Assembly: GCA_965601475.1 (NCBI GenBank)
Contig: OZ271832.1
Coordinates: 4,774,001 to 4,838,000, forward strand
From: JAWPMT01 sp965601475
Lineage (GTDB): Bacteria; Bacteroidota; Bacteroidia; Cytophagales; Cyclobacteriaceae
Reading direction: 5' to 3'
Length of the DNA stretch: 64,000 nucleotides
Numbering within the stretch: position 1 is the first letter of the stretch; every line of letters begins with the position of its first letter. A model generated the notes under the pieces. It had not been told where the DNA came from, searched no databases, and was given only the letters and a program-made list of their open reading frames with translations. Position numbers and translations under genes: made by a program. This document shows, piece after piece, positions 26,386 through 35,550 of this stretch.

Positions 26386-26943
26386 ATGAGTAACCGAAGT
26401 GATGGGCCAGTTCCCCTATCGTATGCTATTCTTGCTGAATTTGAGACTGCTCAAAATAAAATGATCTCGGGTTCAAACCGGAGGATCTTTAACAGGGAAG
26501 AAGCGATGGCTGGAAATAAGATCAGACCTGAGAAGAATGATCTGGGCGGGTACACAGGTGCCATCGTATTGCAGGCCGGTACCTACCGAATCAATGGTTT
26601 TTCGACCGTGACAATGCAGACCGAATTCTACAAAAAGCAGGTAAATGAGCACTTTCCCGGCTATTGCGTCCTCTATCGGCTGGAAGACGAGGATGATACT
26701 CGGCACAAAAACTTCTGTGTCGGGAGTTGGGCGCTGAGTGATGGCTCATACCCCAGTCTGTTTGACTGTTTTTTCACTTGCGAATCGGAAACGACCATAT
26801 GCGTGGGGCACCAGGCTGGGGATGTTGAGAAGCACGAGGAGGATGTGTATTATGGTGTGAACTCGGAAGGTGTCGACGAGTATGGCGAACCAAGGACCAG
26901 TGGTCAGCGACTATTTGCACGAATAGCCATCTGTGAGATATGA
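26386..26943 (+). CDS. Hypothetical beta-rich protein, 185 residues
   Basis: There is no signal peptide. The centre reads GAIVLQAGTYRINGFSTVTMQ, which looks like the strand pattern of a jelly-roll (C1q/TNF-like) fold, and the C-terminus FARIAICEI is strand-like. Three Cys lie in the C-terminal half (FCVGSWALSD, LFDCFFTCES). I do not recognise a family. It is a solitary gene flanked by a divergent cytochrome and a downstream serine hydrolase. Confidence 0.6.
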   Translation: MSNRSDGPVPLSYAILAEFETAQNKMISGSNRRIFNREEAMAGNKIRPEKNDLGGYTGAIVLQAGTYRINGFSTVTMQTEFYKKQVNEHFPGYCVLYRLEDEDDTRHKNFCVGSWALSDGSYPSLFDCFFTCESETTICVGHQAGDVEKHEEDVYYGVNSEGVDEYGEPRTSGQRLFARIAICEI

Positions 26944-27088
26944 AATGGATGATTTGGCGTTTCTAGCACGGTTTTCGGAAGCTCTATCGGCTTAGTTTTC
27001 GAGGTTCCACTTCAGGGATTCTTTCAAGAACAGGACGATTTATGAGCACAATTTTCTTTTTCTTCGCTGACAGTCAACCCGGATTTGC

Positions 27089-28165
27089 ATGAAGTCTGTA
27101 GCCCTGCTGATAAGCCTGCTTTTCTTTTTCCAATCCTGTGGCCAAGATTCTGGCAGTCTTGCCGGGGGTCTGCCTACCGTTTCCTGGGAAGATGGCGGTT
27201 TCAATGCCGATTCCATCCGCAACCTCTTGCAATCCATTGAAGATACACCACCACATGATTTCAGAGGCATCGTGGTGATCAAAAACAACGAGGTCGTCAT
27301 CGAGGAGTACTTCAGTACTTTCTGGAGGCGTTCGATCCATGACGTGCGATCTGCCGGTAAGAGCATCACTGCCTTACTCCTGGGAGTGGCGATCGAACAA
27401 GGTCTTGTGCAGGACACGGAGCAGGAGGTCTATTCCTTTTTCCCAAAAGGCAAGTATCCCAACATCAATGAGGACCTGAAGCAAGTTACATTGAGACACC
27501 TTCTCGACATGTCATCTGGTTTGGACGCAGATACCGATAGACCCAGTACCATCGGCCATGTGGGCAAATGGATCGATAGAGATGAATGGAAAACATACCT
27601 GCTACAGGTTCCGCTGGCTACCGACCCGGGCATGCGATGGGTGTATGCCGACATCAATGCGCTACTTGTGGGAGGTGTTATTGAAGAGACATCAGGATTG
27701 AGTCTCCGGGAATTTGCCAGGGTCCAGTTGTTTGATCCCATGGGAATCGAGCAATTCTATTGGTATACCAATGGCAGTAACCAGACCGGGGCAGCTGGCA
27801 ATCTGTACCTGTCTACACTGGATTTTGCTAAATTGGGTACACTCATCACCAATGAAGGAAAATGGGGAAACAGGCAGCTGATTGCTCCGGATTATATTAA
27901 TCAATTGCTTTCTGGTCAAAACATTGAGCTTCCGGAAGAAAATGCTTTCGCGGACACCTATGGCATGATGTGGTACAGATCTCACAGAGAATTTGGGGGA
28001 AAAGAATATGACTATTTGTTTGCTTCAGGAAATGGAGGCAATCACCTGGTCGTTGTACCTGAGGAGGAGCTGGTGATTGCTTTGACTTCCAGTGCCTATG
28101 GTCAGCGGTACGCCCATCGTAGATCGTACAATATCTTGAGCCAGGTGCTTCAGGCACTTGAGTAG
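27089..28165 (+). CDS. Class C beta-lactamase-like serine hydrolase, lipoprotein
   Basis: The protein has 358 residues. A lipoprotein signal ends at LLFFFQSCGQ (Cys17). The SxxK motif is SAGK in DVRSAGKSITALLLG, the second motif is Y-A-D in WVYADINALL, and the third-motif region is FASGNGGNHLVVVP. These place it in the beta-lactamase/esterase (Pfam Beta-lactamase) family; it is more likely an esterase or peptidase than a drug-resistance enzyme. Confidence 0.88.
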   Translation: MKSVALLISLLFFFQSCGQDSGSLAGGLPTVSWEDGGFNADSIRNLLQSIEDTPPHDFRGIVVIKNNEVVIEEYFSTFWRRSIHDVRSAGKSITALLLGVAIEQGLVQDTEQEVYSFFPKGKYPNINEDLKQVTLRHLLDMSSGLDADTDRPSTIGHVGKWIDRDEWKTYLLQVPLATDPGMRWVYADINALLVGGVIEETSGLSLREFARVQLFDPMGIEQFYWYTNGSNQTGAAGNLYLSTLDFAKLGTLITNEGKWGNRQLIAPDYINQLLSGQNIELPEENAFADTYGMMWYRSHREFGGKEYDYLFASGNGGNHLVVVPEEELVIALTSSAYGQRYAHRRSYNILSQVLQALE

Positions 28166-28208
28166 GTCAACGGAGTTGTGAAGTGCGAATATTTAGTAAA
28201 CCGGATCC

Positions 28209-28661
28209 ATGAAGCGTACCGAACCACCCATCATCGTAGAAGAAACATTTGACGCCCCCATAGAGAGGGTATGGAGCGCCATCACGCACGTGCAGGAGAT
28301 GCAGCAATGGTTTTTCAAATCCATTCATTCTTTTGAAGCCACTGTGGGATTTCAGACAAAGTTCATTGTGGAAAATCAAGGCAGGGTTTTTCCTCACCTC
28401 TGGGAGGTATCAGCAGTGGATCCACCTTCAAGCATTGTCTACGACTGGAGGTATGATGGCTACCAGGGAGACTCCACGGTATCCGTTGCTTTGACCACGC
28501 AAGGGGGTAGCACCATGCTGAGGTTGGTACATACGGTAGTTGAGGACTTTCCTGACGATATTCCGGAGTTCAGCCGGGAAAGTGGCGAAGGAGGTTGGAG
28601 GTATTTCATTCAGCAAAGTCTCAAATCGTACTTGACGAATGTAGGGAAAGGAGCGTTCTGA
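28209..28661 (+). CDS. SRPBCC (AHSA1) domain protein
   Basis: The protein has 150 residues. IIVEETFDAPIERVWSAITH at the start and the final helix GGWRYFIQQSLKSYL are typical of AHSA1-type helix-grip proteins. Its core WEVSAVDPPSSIVYDW supports the same call. It lies 43 bases after the serine hydrolase and may share its transcript. It is the second SRPBCC gene of the window (the other is at 20363), but they are not close copies. Confidence 0.85.
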   Translation: MKRTEPPIIVEETFDAPIERVWSAITHVQEMQQWFFKSIHSFEATVGFQTKFIVENQGRVFPHLWEVSAVDPPSSIVYDWRYDGYQGDSTVSVALTTQGGSTMLRLVHTVVEDFPDDIPEFSRESGEGGWRYFIQQSLKSYLTNVGKGAF

Positions 28662-28680
28662 TGGACTGACTGCTTATAAG

Positions 28681-29328
28681 TTACCGGAGTTTTCTAGCGG
28701 CCTGTGCGAAGGAATCTGTGATAAGTTCCTCAAGTATGGCCATATTCTCGTTTTCAGCTTTGTCACCTTGCGCAATGACAAATCCGCCAATATCGAAGGT
28801 CTTGCTGGTAAATGTCACCTTGTCCTTGGTCGCCGCCTGCACCTTGAAATCCCGGACTTTTGATCCCTTGCCGTCGTACACGGTGATATCGGTGATCACA
28901 CGTACCTTGACTTTTTGCTTATTCTTATTGAGCAATATATCCGCCGTCCCTATCTGATCCTGCCCACCAGTCATGATGCCCAGGGTGGTTAACTCTATTT
29001 TCGCTTTCAGATAACTATCCGATGCCTTGGATTTGGCCGCCCTTTTCCCCTTTACCCTTGGATAGCCAAAGTTCCCGAAAACCATTTTTAAGTTTTCTTT
29101 CAATGTGCTTACCGGCTGGAGGGTAATACTGGCAGAGTCTGCCAGAGCCTGTTCCAGTCGCAAGTAGAAGTCATCGAAAATATCCTGGTTGGGTTCCGTG
29201 TTGAAAATTGAATCAATCTGGACGTCAAAACTGCACAATACCATATCCGTCTTATTGAAGGATTGGCCTTGGGCAAGGGTCCAGAAACAACTTAAAAGAA
29301 GCAGGAAGACAGTCCGTTGCATATGCAT
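28681..29328 (-). CDS. Exported hypothetical protein
   Basis: Two adjacent ATGs (29328 and 29322) precede a clear signal peptide (RTVFLLLLSCFWTLAQGQ); an ATG further upstream adds about 56 residues of unlikely sequence. The mature part of about 195 residues has a basic middle (YPRVKGKRAAKSK), strand-rich sequence with GTADILLNKNKQKVKVRV, and a C-terminal helix (EELITDSFAQAARKLR). I do not recognise the family. Confidence 0.68.
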   Translation of the reverse strand: MHMQRTVFLLLLSCFWTLAQGQSFNKTDMVLCSFDVQIDSIFNTEPNQDIFDDFYLRLEQALADSASITLQPVSTLKENLKMVFGNFGYPRVKGKRAAKSKASDSYLKAKIELTTLGIMTGGQDQIGTADILLNKNKQKVKVRVITDITVYDGKGSKVRDFKVQAATKDKVTFTSKTFDIGGFVIAQGDKAENENMAILEELITDSFAQAARKLR

Positions 29329-29585
29329 GGTTGGTGAGGATTGCCTACGAATATCCTGAATTCTCGTGTTCTTTTGAAAAGAGGTTGGAATTACTTGCAA
29401 AAGAAGGACGGATTCTCCGTATGATTGGTCCCATTGGCACCAATGCGCTTGATTTAAGGCCTGCTGTATCGCATGGAATGGGATACCAATAGCCATAAAT
29501 ATGGGTTGCCGGATACTTCGATATGACTCTCCAACGTTACCTCGATAGGTAGGCAGCTACCTGTACACCGACAACCTAAATATCC

Positions 29586-30869
29586 ATGAAAGACAAAAAC
29601 ATCCGTACGTTGATGACCATTGGCGTCATCGCGTACACGCTAATGTCTATAGGTATAGTGATTCGACTGATCGGGTATCCTAATCAATTGCCATTTTACA
29701 TCGCTGGACTACTGTTTTTGATACTCATATTCATTCCGCTCAAAGTATCGATCGAGTTCAAACATCTGGAAGGTAGGCTTCCGAAGTGGTCACGGCTATT
29801 CTTTGGGATTCTAAGTGTTTTGCTGATTGTTCTGGCACCGATGCTGATCATGGAACCAAATCCGCCAGTGATAATATCATTTGCAGCCATTACAATACTG
29901 CTGTTTTTCAATTCTGTCAGGATACAGCGGCGACAACTGATGCCTATCAACCTGATGTTGTTTCTGGCGGTGCTCTTGTCGCTATTGAACGCCCCCATAA
30001 AACCTCAAACGCCAAACAAACTATTTGACCCTGTAGTATTGAATCCCGCTTATCCGGATATGGATGGGCCTATCGTCTACCTGGATGAAGCCCATTACAA
30101 TTTTCATAAGCTTGATGGGTTGTACTGGGGTTTTGGCGAGGTGTTGAGAAGAGATGGGTATGTCACTGCCGCTTCAACGGAGTTGTTTACAGATGCTTCG
30201 CTCCGGGACAAGAAGATTTTGGCCATAGCCAATGCCCTCCACCCTAAAAATGAGAAGAACTGGGTCAACCCAACCTATTCTGCTTTCACTGAGCAAGAGA
30301 TGATCGCCTTGGAGAAGTGGGTGAGGGAGGGCGGCTCCCTCTTCCTTATTGCAGATCATATGCCTACATCCGGGGCAGCTGCCCCCTTAGCGAAACGATT
30401 TGGTATAGAATTCATCAATGGATTTGCCATGGATACACTCAATCTCGACGACTGGTTTGTCAGGAGCAATGGAACACTGGCAACTAACAAGATTACCTCA
30501 GGCTACCGCACTGGTGAGACCGTGGATTCAATCTTGACATTTACAGGGCAGGCTTTCAAAATTCCACCTTCGGCCACGCCAATATTGACATTCGGAAAGG
30601 ACTATTTGCAGTGGGAACCGGAGCGAGCGTGGCGTTTTGATGGCGTTACCCCCTATGGAGTTGAAGGATATGCTCAGGGTATGTACATGAGGTTCGGAAA
30701 GGGCAAAGTCGTTGCGTTTGGCGAGGCCATGATGTTTACGAGCCAACTAGGATGGGGCCTGAGCTCCAACAAACTGGGTTTGTCAGACCCCAAAACGAAA
30801 TACAACCAACAGCTTCTATTGAATATCATTCATTGGTTGGATGATGATTTTGATGAAGCCAACAGATAG
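29586..30869 (+). CDS. Membrane protein with DUF4350-like domain
   Basis: The protein has 427 residues. Four to five TM helices (about 8-140) are followed by an alpha/beta domain beginning PIVYLDEAHYNFHKL, with WVREGGSLFLIADHMPTSG and VVAFGEAMMFTSQ. This is the glutamine-amidotransferase-like layout of DUF4350/GldG-like proteins, without a recognisable catalytic Cys. It may be an envelope sensor or transport accessory. A terminator-like hairpin lies 66 bases after the stop. Confidence 0.75.
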   Translation: MKDKNIRTLMTIGVIAYTLMSIGIVIRLIGYPNQLPFYIAGLLFLILIFIPLKVSIEFKHLEGRLPKWSRLFFGILSVLLIVLAPMLIMEPNPPVIISFAAITILLFFNSVRIQRRQLMPINLMLFLAVLLSLLNAPIKPQTPNKLFDPVVLNPAYPDMDGPIVYLDEAHYNFHKLDGLYWGFGEVLRRDGYVTAASTELFTDASLRDKKILAIANALHPKNEKNWVNPTYSAFTEQEMIALEKWVREGGSLFLIADHMPTSGAAAPLAKRFGIEFINGFAMDTLNLDDWFVRSNGTLATNKITSGYRTGETVDSILTFTGQAFKIPPSATPILTFGKDYLQWEPERAWRFDGVTPYGVEGYAQGMYMRFGKGKVVAFGEAMMFTSQLGWGLSSNKLGLSDPKTKYNQQLLLNIIHWLDDDFDEANR

Positions 30870-31228
30870 CCAAAGGCATAGCGCCTAGCATCATTCTTGC
30901 CTGCGATCGGAGAGGCATACTGCTAAGGCTTCAGAAGGACCTACCGTCCTTTTTGCAGGAACAGAAGACGCTGAATTTGGGATAAAATTTGGAAGAACCA
31001 ATTGAAGTTACAACCCATATTTGGAAGCAAGACCGTAGTACTGTCTTGGCCATTTTCAGTTACCGAAATCCCAAAATCTAGAGACTCAGCTAATTGCGAG
31101 AGGCAGGGGAAAACGGTATCTTTAGGTAGGTAAAGCAAATAACGGAAGTGAGTCTTTCCCTGGCTTATTCTCCACCAATAAATCAGCTTCTATGAATTGA
31201 AATCTTTAAGAACCTAAAACTCCATGCC
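30870..31228. other. Intergenic region between DUF4350-like and alpha-amylase genes
   Basis: This gap of 359 bases has a terminator-like hairpin at 30935..30955. A minus-strand open frame of 65 codons (30941..31138) overlaps that hairpin and has no recognisable domain, so it is not called. No clear -7 element was found for the amylase. Confidence 0.5.
30935..30955 (+). terminator. Probable rho-independent terminator
   Basis: AAGGAC-CTACC-GTCCTT forms a 6-bp stem with a 5-base loop followed by TTTG. It lies 66 bases after the DUF4350-like stop. The stem and T-run are both modest. Confidence 0.4.
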
Positions 31229-32545
31229 ATGAACCATCCAATGAGACCAGTTGCCATCTACCATGCGTTTGATGAGCACTATTCTGCAATTACGGAAGCG
31301 CGACTCCAGCAAATGGCTGATACAGGCTATTCACACCTGCAGATTTCACCGTGTCAGAAATCCAATCCAAGCCATGACTGGTGGGCGAGATACCAACCTG
31401 TCAACTATGCCATCATTGAAGGGCTTGGAAGCAAGGTTGAATTGCAATCCCTCCTCGACCGCGCACATGACAAAGGGCTCAAAGTGATAGCAGATGTAGT
31501 CTTCAATCACATGGCCAACTTAGATGGTGGGGAAGAACGGGAAGACCTCACAAAATACCCGGGACTATCACCGGAAGATTTTCATACGTTGGTCAATAGC
31601 GACAACGAGCGTTCAGGAACGATTGATTACCAGGATGGCAACAACTATACGGAACTCTATCATTGGCTGGGTGGGCTACCCGATCTAAAGCACACCGAGC
31701 GTGTTATGCAGATCCAAATTCGTCATTTGGAAATGTTGATGGATATGGGCATAGATGGGTTCCGGTTTGATGCCGCCAAGCATATGCCTTATTGGGTGAT
31801 TCAACGCTACATTGATTTTATCAATGTGTATTCAGCAAAGAGAGATAAAACTGATCTACCAACCTGCTGGAATTATCTGGAGGTTATCACCGACAGCGAT
31901 ACCAAACACTATTTCTATAACTGGATAGCAGCCATCGCTGATTTCAATTTGTATCATGCCATGAAATCTGCCTTTTCTTACGGCGGAAGTCTGAGGCGGC
32001 TAAAAATACCACACTCTAATGGAGATTCGCGCTCAGTGACCTTTGGAAGGAATCATGACACCATCAAAGAACTGAACGACCATGCAATTGCACCCTACAG
32101 CGACAAGACTGATGCCTATCTGGCCTCCGCCTACGTACTGGCCAAAGCCTATGGCACGCCCTTGATCATGAACCGAGATGATGAAGATTGCGGCTTCATC
32201 CGTGCCGGGGTCCGCTTTCGAAGTGAGATCACACGAAGAATGTATGAGGGCGTGTATGTGGTTGAGCAAGTACTCGAGGTACTAGATAGCGACAACGTCC
32301 TTTTTATGGAACGGGGAAATGAAGGTTTTTGCGTGATCAACAAATCAACTCAGACCTTTGATATTCCCGTGTTGGATTTAACACTCACGCATCTGGAGGG
32401 GACTTATGTCGAAGTTCGAAACCAATTTGAGGTGGCCATTGGGCGATCTGCTGGTAAGAAGTATGTGACGAAATGGGGCGATGCCAGCAGGGGAGGGCTT
32501 AAGGTCTATGGTCGGGAGGCGCTGTTTTTCCTGAAGCAGGCCTAA
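31229..32545 (+). CDS. Cytosolic GH13 alpha-amylase family enzyme
   Basis: The protein has 438 residues and no signal peptide, so it acts on internal glucans. GH13 conserved regions are all present: VIADVVFNH, nucleophile Asp in GIDGFRFDAAKH, acid/base Glu in WNYLEVITDSD, and the transition-state Asp in FGRNHDTI. The C-terminal domain is short. It should hydrolyse alpha-1,4-glucan (glycogen or maltodextrins). A second ATG four codons in is possible. No glycogen gene is adjacent; GH15 and trehalose genes lie near the right end of the window. Confidence 0.9.
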   Translation: MNHPMRPVAIYHAFDEHYSAITEARLQQMADTGYSHLQISPCQKSNPSHDWWARYQPVNYAIIEGLGSKVELQSLLDRAHDKGLKVIADVVFNHMANLDGGEEREDLTKYPGLSPEDFHTLVNSDNERSGTIDYQDGNNYTELYHWLGGLPDLKHTERVMQIQIRHLEMLMDMGIDGFRFDAAKHMPYWVIQRYIDFINVYSAKRDKTDLPTCWNYLEVITDSDTKHYFYNWIAAIADFNLYHAMKSAFSYGGSLRRLKIPHSNGDSRSVTFGRNHDTIKELNDHAIAPYSDKTDAYLASAYVLAKAYGTPLIMNRDDEDCGFIRAGVRFRSEITRRMYEGVYVVEQVLEVLDSDNVLFMERGNEGFCVINKSTQTFDIPVLDLTLTHLEGTYVEVRNQFEVAIGRSAGKKYVTKWGDASRGGLKVYGREALFFLKQA

Positions 32546-32640
32546 GTGGAACCCCGCGGTTGTCATAATCTGGGTCCTTGTGGTCCGGAATTCAATGGTG
32601 CTCGGATACTTCAATCATCGGATCGACGTTAAGAGGTGGA

Positions 32641-33492
32641 ATGAAACCTATTGCATATCCTATGAAAATCTATCAAGTGCTTGGACTTCTGTTGCTTTTC
32701 AACTGTGGCAATGGGTCCACGGAGGGTGGCTATGCCATGGATGATGCGGACTTTGAGGAGGTCATGGCAGCGCCTGCGACGAGGCAGTCACCGTCGCCGG
32801 AGCAGGACGAAGCCGTTGAGGATGAAATCAGCCGTAAGGTGGTGAAGACCGGAGGCGTCAACTTCGAGTCTCGTGCGATTCAGGATGACTACCGAAAGAT
32901 TGTGGGTCTTTTGCCTCAATTCAACGCCTACATCGAAAATGAGAGTCAGAACAAGTCGGTGAATCGGGTCAGCTATGACCTGACCATTCGCGTGCCGGCT
33001 CAGGGTTATGACACCTTGTACAATACCATTTCCAACCTTGCCCACAAGCTGGACCATCGGTATTCCAACATGGAGGACGTCACTGGCAGGTACTACGATC
33101 TGAAATCCAGGATCAAACATAAAAAGGCCCTGGAAGCCCGGTGCCTGGAGCTACTGAACAAGGCCGTATCAATCAAAGACATATTGGAAATCGAGCGAAA
33201 TCTCAGCAATGTCAGGAATGAAATTGACCGTCTGGAAGGCCAATTCAAATACCTCAGTAAACAAGTCAGTTACAGCACACTTCAAGTATCTTTCTATGAG
33301 GTGCTGCCATATACCTACGAAGGGAGCAGTAGGAAGGGATTTGGTGCTAGAATACTGGAGGCATTGGACAACGGATGGCAAGGTTTTCTCACCTTCTTGG
33401 TGGCAGTGGCTACGCTATGGCCATTTGCTTTGATCCTGGGGGCATCTATCTGGGCTTTCAGAAGGGTCAAGAGGAGGTTGAAACGGAAATAG
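32641..33492 (+). CDS. DUF4349 lipoprotein
   Basis: The ATG at 32641 is preceded by AAGAGGTGGA and precedes a lipoprotein signal (GLLLLFNCGN), so it is preferred to an in-frame start at 32578. The protein has 283 residues. DUF4349 features are SYDLTIRVPAQGYDTL, a coiled coil with IKDILEIERNLSNVRNEID, and YSTLQVSFYE, followed by a C-terminal TM helix (about 245-270) and a basic end (RRVKRRLKRK). The domain resembles efflux-pump helical hairpins; its function is not settled. Confidence 0.85.
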   Translation: MKPIAYPMKIYQVLGLLLLFNCGNGSTEGGYAMDDADFEEVMAAPATRQSPSPEQDEAVEDEISRKVVKTGGVNFESRAIQDDYRKIVGLLPQFNAYIENESQNKSVNRVSYDLTIRVPAQGYDTLYNTISNLAHKLDHRYSNMEDVTGRYYDLKSRIKHKKALEARCLELLNKAVSIKDILEIERNLSNVRNEIDRLEGQFKYLSKQVSYSTLQVSFYEVLPYTYEGSSRKGFGARILEALDNGWQGFLTFLVAVATLWPFALILGASIWAFRRVKRRLKRK

Positions 33493-33714
33493 TTGCAACC
33501 TTTTCGTCGGTGAGCATTCAATTCCATTGGGGAGAAAATATAAGCCAGATTTCAAGAAGAAATACGAACAGGTCATTCAAGTCGGATCCCAGTCAGGCTA
33601 GGTAGTTGATGTGGTTGATAGATGTAGGGATGACATTTTCGCATTTCTGTGGGGTCTTTTTGGGAAATATTTGTTTGTTGGATTGAGAGGGTGCTGTTTT
33701 GCCTCAACTAAGAG

Positions 33715-35550
33715 ATGCGGACCTTTCGATTCGGGATATTTCTCCACCTTGTTTATCTGATTGCCTATACCTCCATTGCTCAGGTGGTTCGAAATGAGAC
33801 GCTTGTCTCATTATCTGACGACGGCGAAAAGGTGATGAAGAGGATCATTCGACTTCGAATTCAGGATCGGTCGGCTGCGGAATTGGCACACGTGGAAATT
33901 CGCCATAGCCCTTCCCAGGATTTTTCATTCCAATATGGAAGAATCATGGATGGATCGGGAAAAACACGCCGAAGCATCAAGAAGAAAGACCTAGTCACCC
34001 GCAGTGATCTATCAAACGAGGCTTTTTATCAGGATAATTTGGTTACTGAATTCGATCTTTTCTGGGATGTGTATCCATACGAAATTGAGTATGCCTACAC
34101 CATTTCGGAACGGGAATACCTTCATTTGACATGGTGGTCTCCGATGCTCTTTGCGGAAGTCCCCACCATCTTCTCATCCCTTCAAGTCACGGTTCCAGCT
34201 GCAAGAAGGATCGAGATCAGTCAATCGGCGGGACTCAACTACTCGGTCACCGAAGTGGAAGGTCGGAAGACCTACAAGTGGTTATGTTTCAATAGTTCGG
34301 TACCAAAGAATGAGATATATGCACCTCCACTTCGGGAAATTATACCCTGGGTCGCTGTTGTGCCCCGTGAGTTTCAATATGGTGTTGCTGGTAGCTGGGA
34401 TTCCTGGACTGCATTTGGTGCATGGTTTGATGAACTGAACCAAGGGACTGATTTTCTGCCAGTCACTGAAAAGACCACCGTCGATTTTGTTGTTCAGGAT
34501 CTAGGGGATACAGTGCAGATCATCAAGAAGCTATATCACTACCTACAGGATCGCACCAAATATGTGAATGTAGCCATCGATGTAGGAGGGATGAAGAGTT
34601 ACCCTGCGACATATGTTTGCGAAAACAAGTATGGGGACTGCAAAGCCCTGACCACCTATATGAAGGCAATGCTTGCAAGCTTGGGAATTGAGTCTTACTA
34701 TGCCCTGGTGAATGCAGGGTCAAATGGTTCCAGGCTCAATTCTGATCATCTATACCAGCAATTCAATCACGTCATTGCGGTGGTGCCTATTAATGGCGAC
34801 ACCCTGTGGCTTGAGAATACCTCCAACGCTTTGCCTTTCAATTACCTAGGTACCTTCACTCAAAACAAATGGGCGCTCATGGTGAATGGAAAGGAGAGCC
34901 GACTAATCAAGACTCCCAAACTTGCCATAGAAGACGTCGAGATTCGTCGTCAATTTAATCTACCAGGCAGCGGTGGGCAGCGAGGCTCGATCAATATGAA
35001 TCTGAGGGGAGGCCCGTTTGAAAGGGTTAGATACCTTGCGGCGAATGGCGAACGCGGGCAGCTGGAGCAAGCATTCTTGGCCATCAATGCACACCCATCT
35101 TTCAAATTGCAACATTGGGAATTGGTGGATTCCAATAGGGACAGTTCAAATGTTGAGGTACGATTATCTGGTGAATTTCATGGCCTGACAAGAGAATTTG
35201 GGGGTTTTCAAGTGCTCAATCCCCTTCGAATCGAAATCCCTGATTTCCAACCTCCGGGGAAGCGTAGCCTACCAGTCCGGATGAATGTTCCCATCAGTTA
35301 CCTTGATAAGACCATTTACCCTTTGGAGGATTCAAGCGCGAGAGAAATTGAGTTACCCGAACCGATAGATTTGAAGTCCAGCTTTGGTAACTACTCCACG
35401 GCGTATACCCTAAAAGGTGATGCAGTAGAAATCCTCGAGCATCTGACTATTTTCGCTGGAGAAATTCCCCTGGAAGACTACCCAATGTTTTATTCCTTCA
35501 TTGCAATGATCATAGATCACAAGAAAACCTCAGCCATAATTATCCAATGA
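33715..35550 (+). CDS. DUF3857 transglutaminase-like protein (catalytic residues largely present)
   Basis: The protein has 611 residues with a signal peptide to about 22 (SIAQ). A DUF3857 beta domain (about 25-220) precedes a transglutaminase-like domain. The Cys is Cys309 in KYGDCKAL, and the His is His352 in FNHVIAVV. The third triad position reads WLENTSN where Asp is usual. A C-terminal DUF3858-like beta domain follows (about 400-600). The stop overlaps the next gene's start (ATGA), so the two are translated together. Transglutaminase-like members may cleave or link peptide bonds in the periplasm. Confidence 0.87.
   Translation: MRTFRFGIFLHLVYLIAYTSIAQVVRNETLVSLSDDGEKVMKRIIRLRIQDRSAAELAHVEIRHSPSQDFSFQYGRIMDGSGKTRRSIKKKDLVTRSDLSNEAFYQDNLVTEFDLFWDVYPYEIEYAYTISEREYLHLTWWSPMLFAEVPTIFSSLQVTVPAARRIEISQSAGLNYSVTEVEGRKTYKWLCFNSSVPKNEIYAPPLREIIPWVAVVPREFQYGVAGSWDSWTAFGAWFDELNQGTDFLPVTEKTTVDFVVQDLGDTVQIIKKLYHYLQDRTKYVNVAIDVGGMKSYPATYVCENKYGDCKALTTYMKAMLASLGIESYYALVNAGSNGSRLNSDHLYQQFNHVIAVVPINGDTLWLENTSNALPFNYLGTFTQNKWALMVNGKESRLIKTPKLAIEDVEIRRQFNLPGSGGQRGSINMNLRGGPFERVRYLAANGERGQLEQAFLAINAHPSFKLQHWELVDSNRDSSNVEVRLSGEFHGLTREFGGFQVLNPLRIEIPDFQPPGKRSLPVRMNVPISYLDKTIYPLEDSSAREIELPEPIDLKSSFGNYSTAYTLKGDAVEILEHLTIFAGEIPLEDYPMFYSFIAMIIDHKKTSAIIIQ

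Noticed and set aside
30941..31138. 65-codon minus-strand open frame in the gap before the amylase gene
   Set aside because: It ends inside a terminator-like hairpin, has no promoter or domain, and its sequence does not look like a known family.
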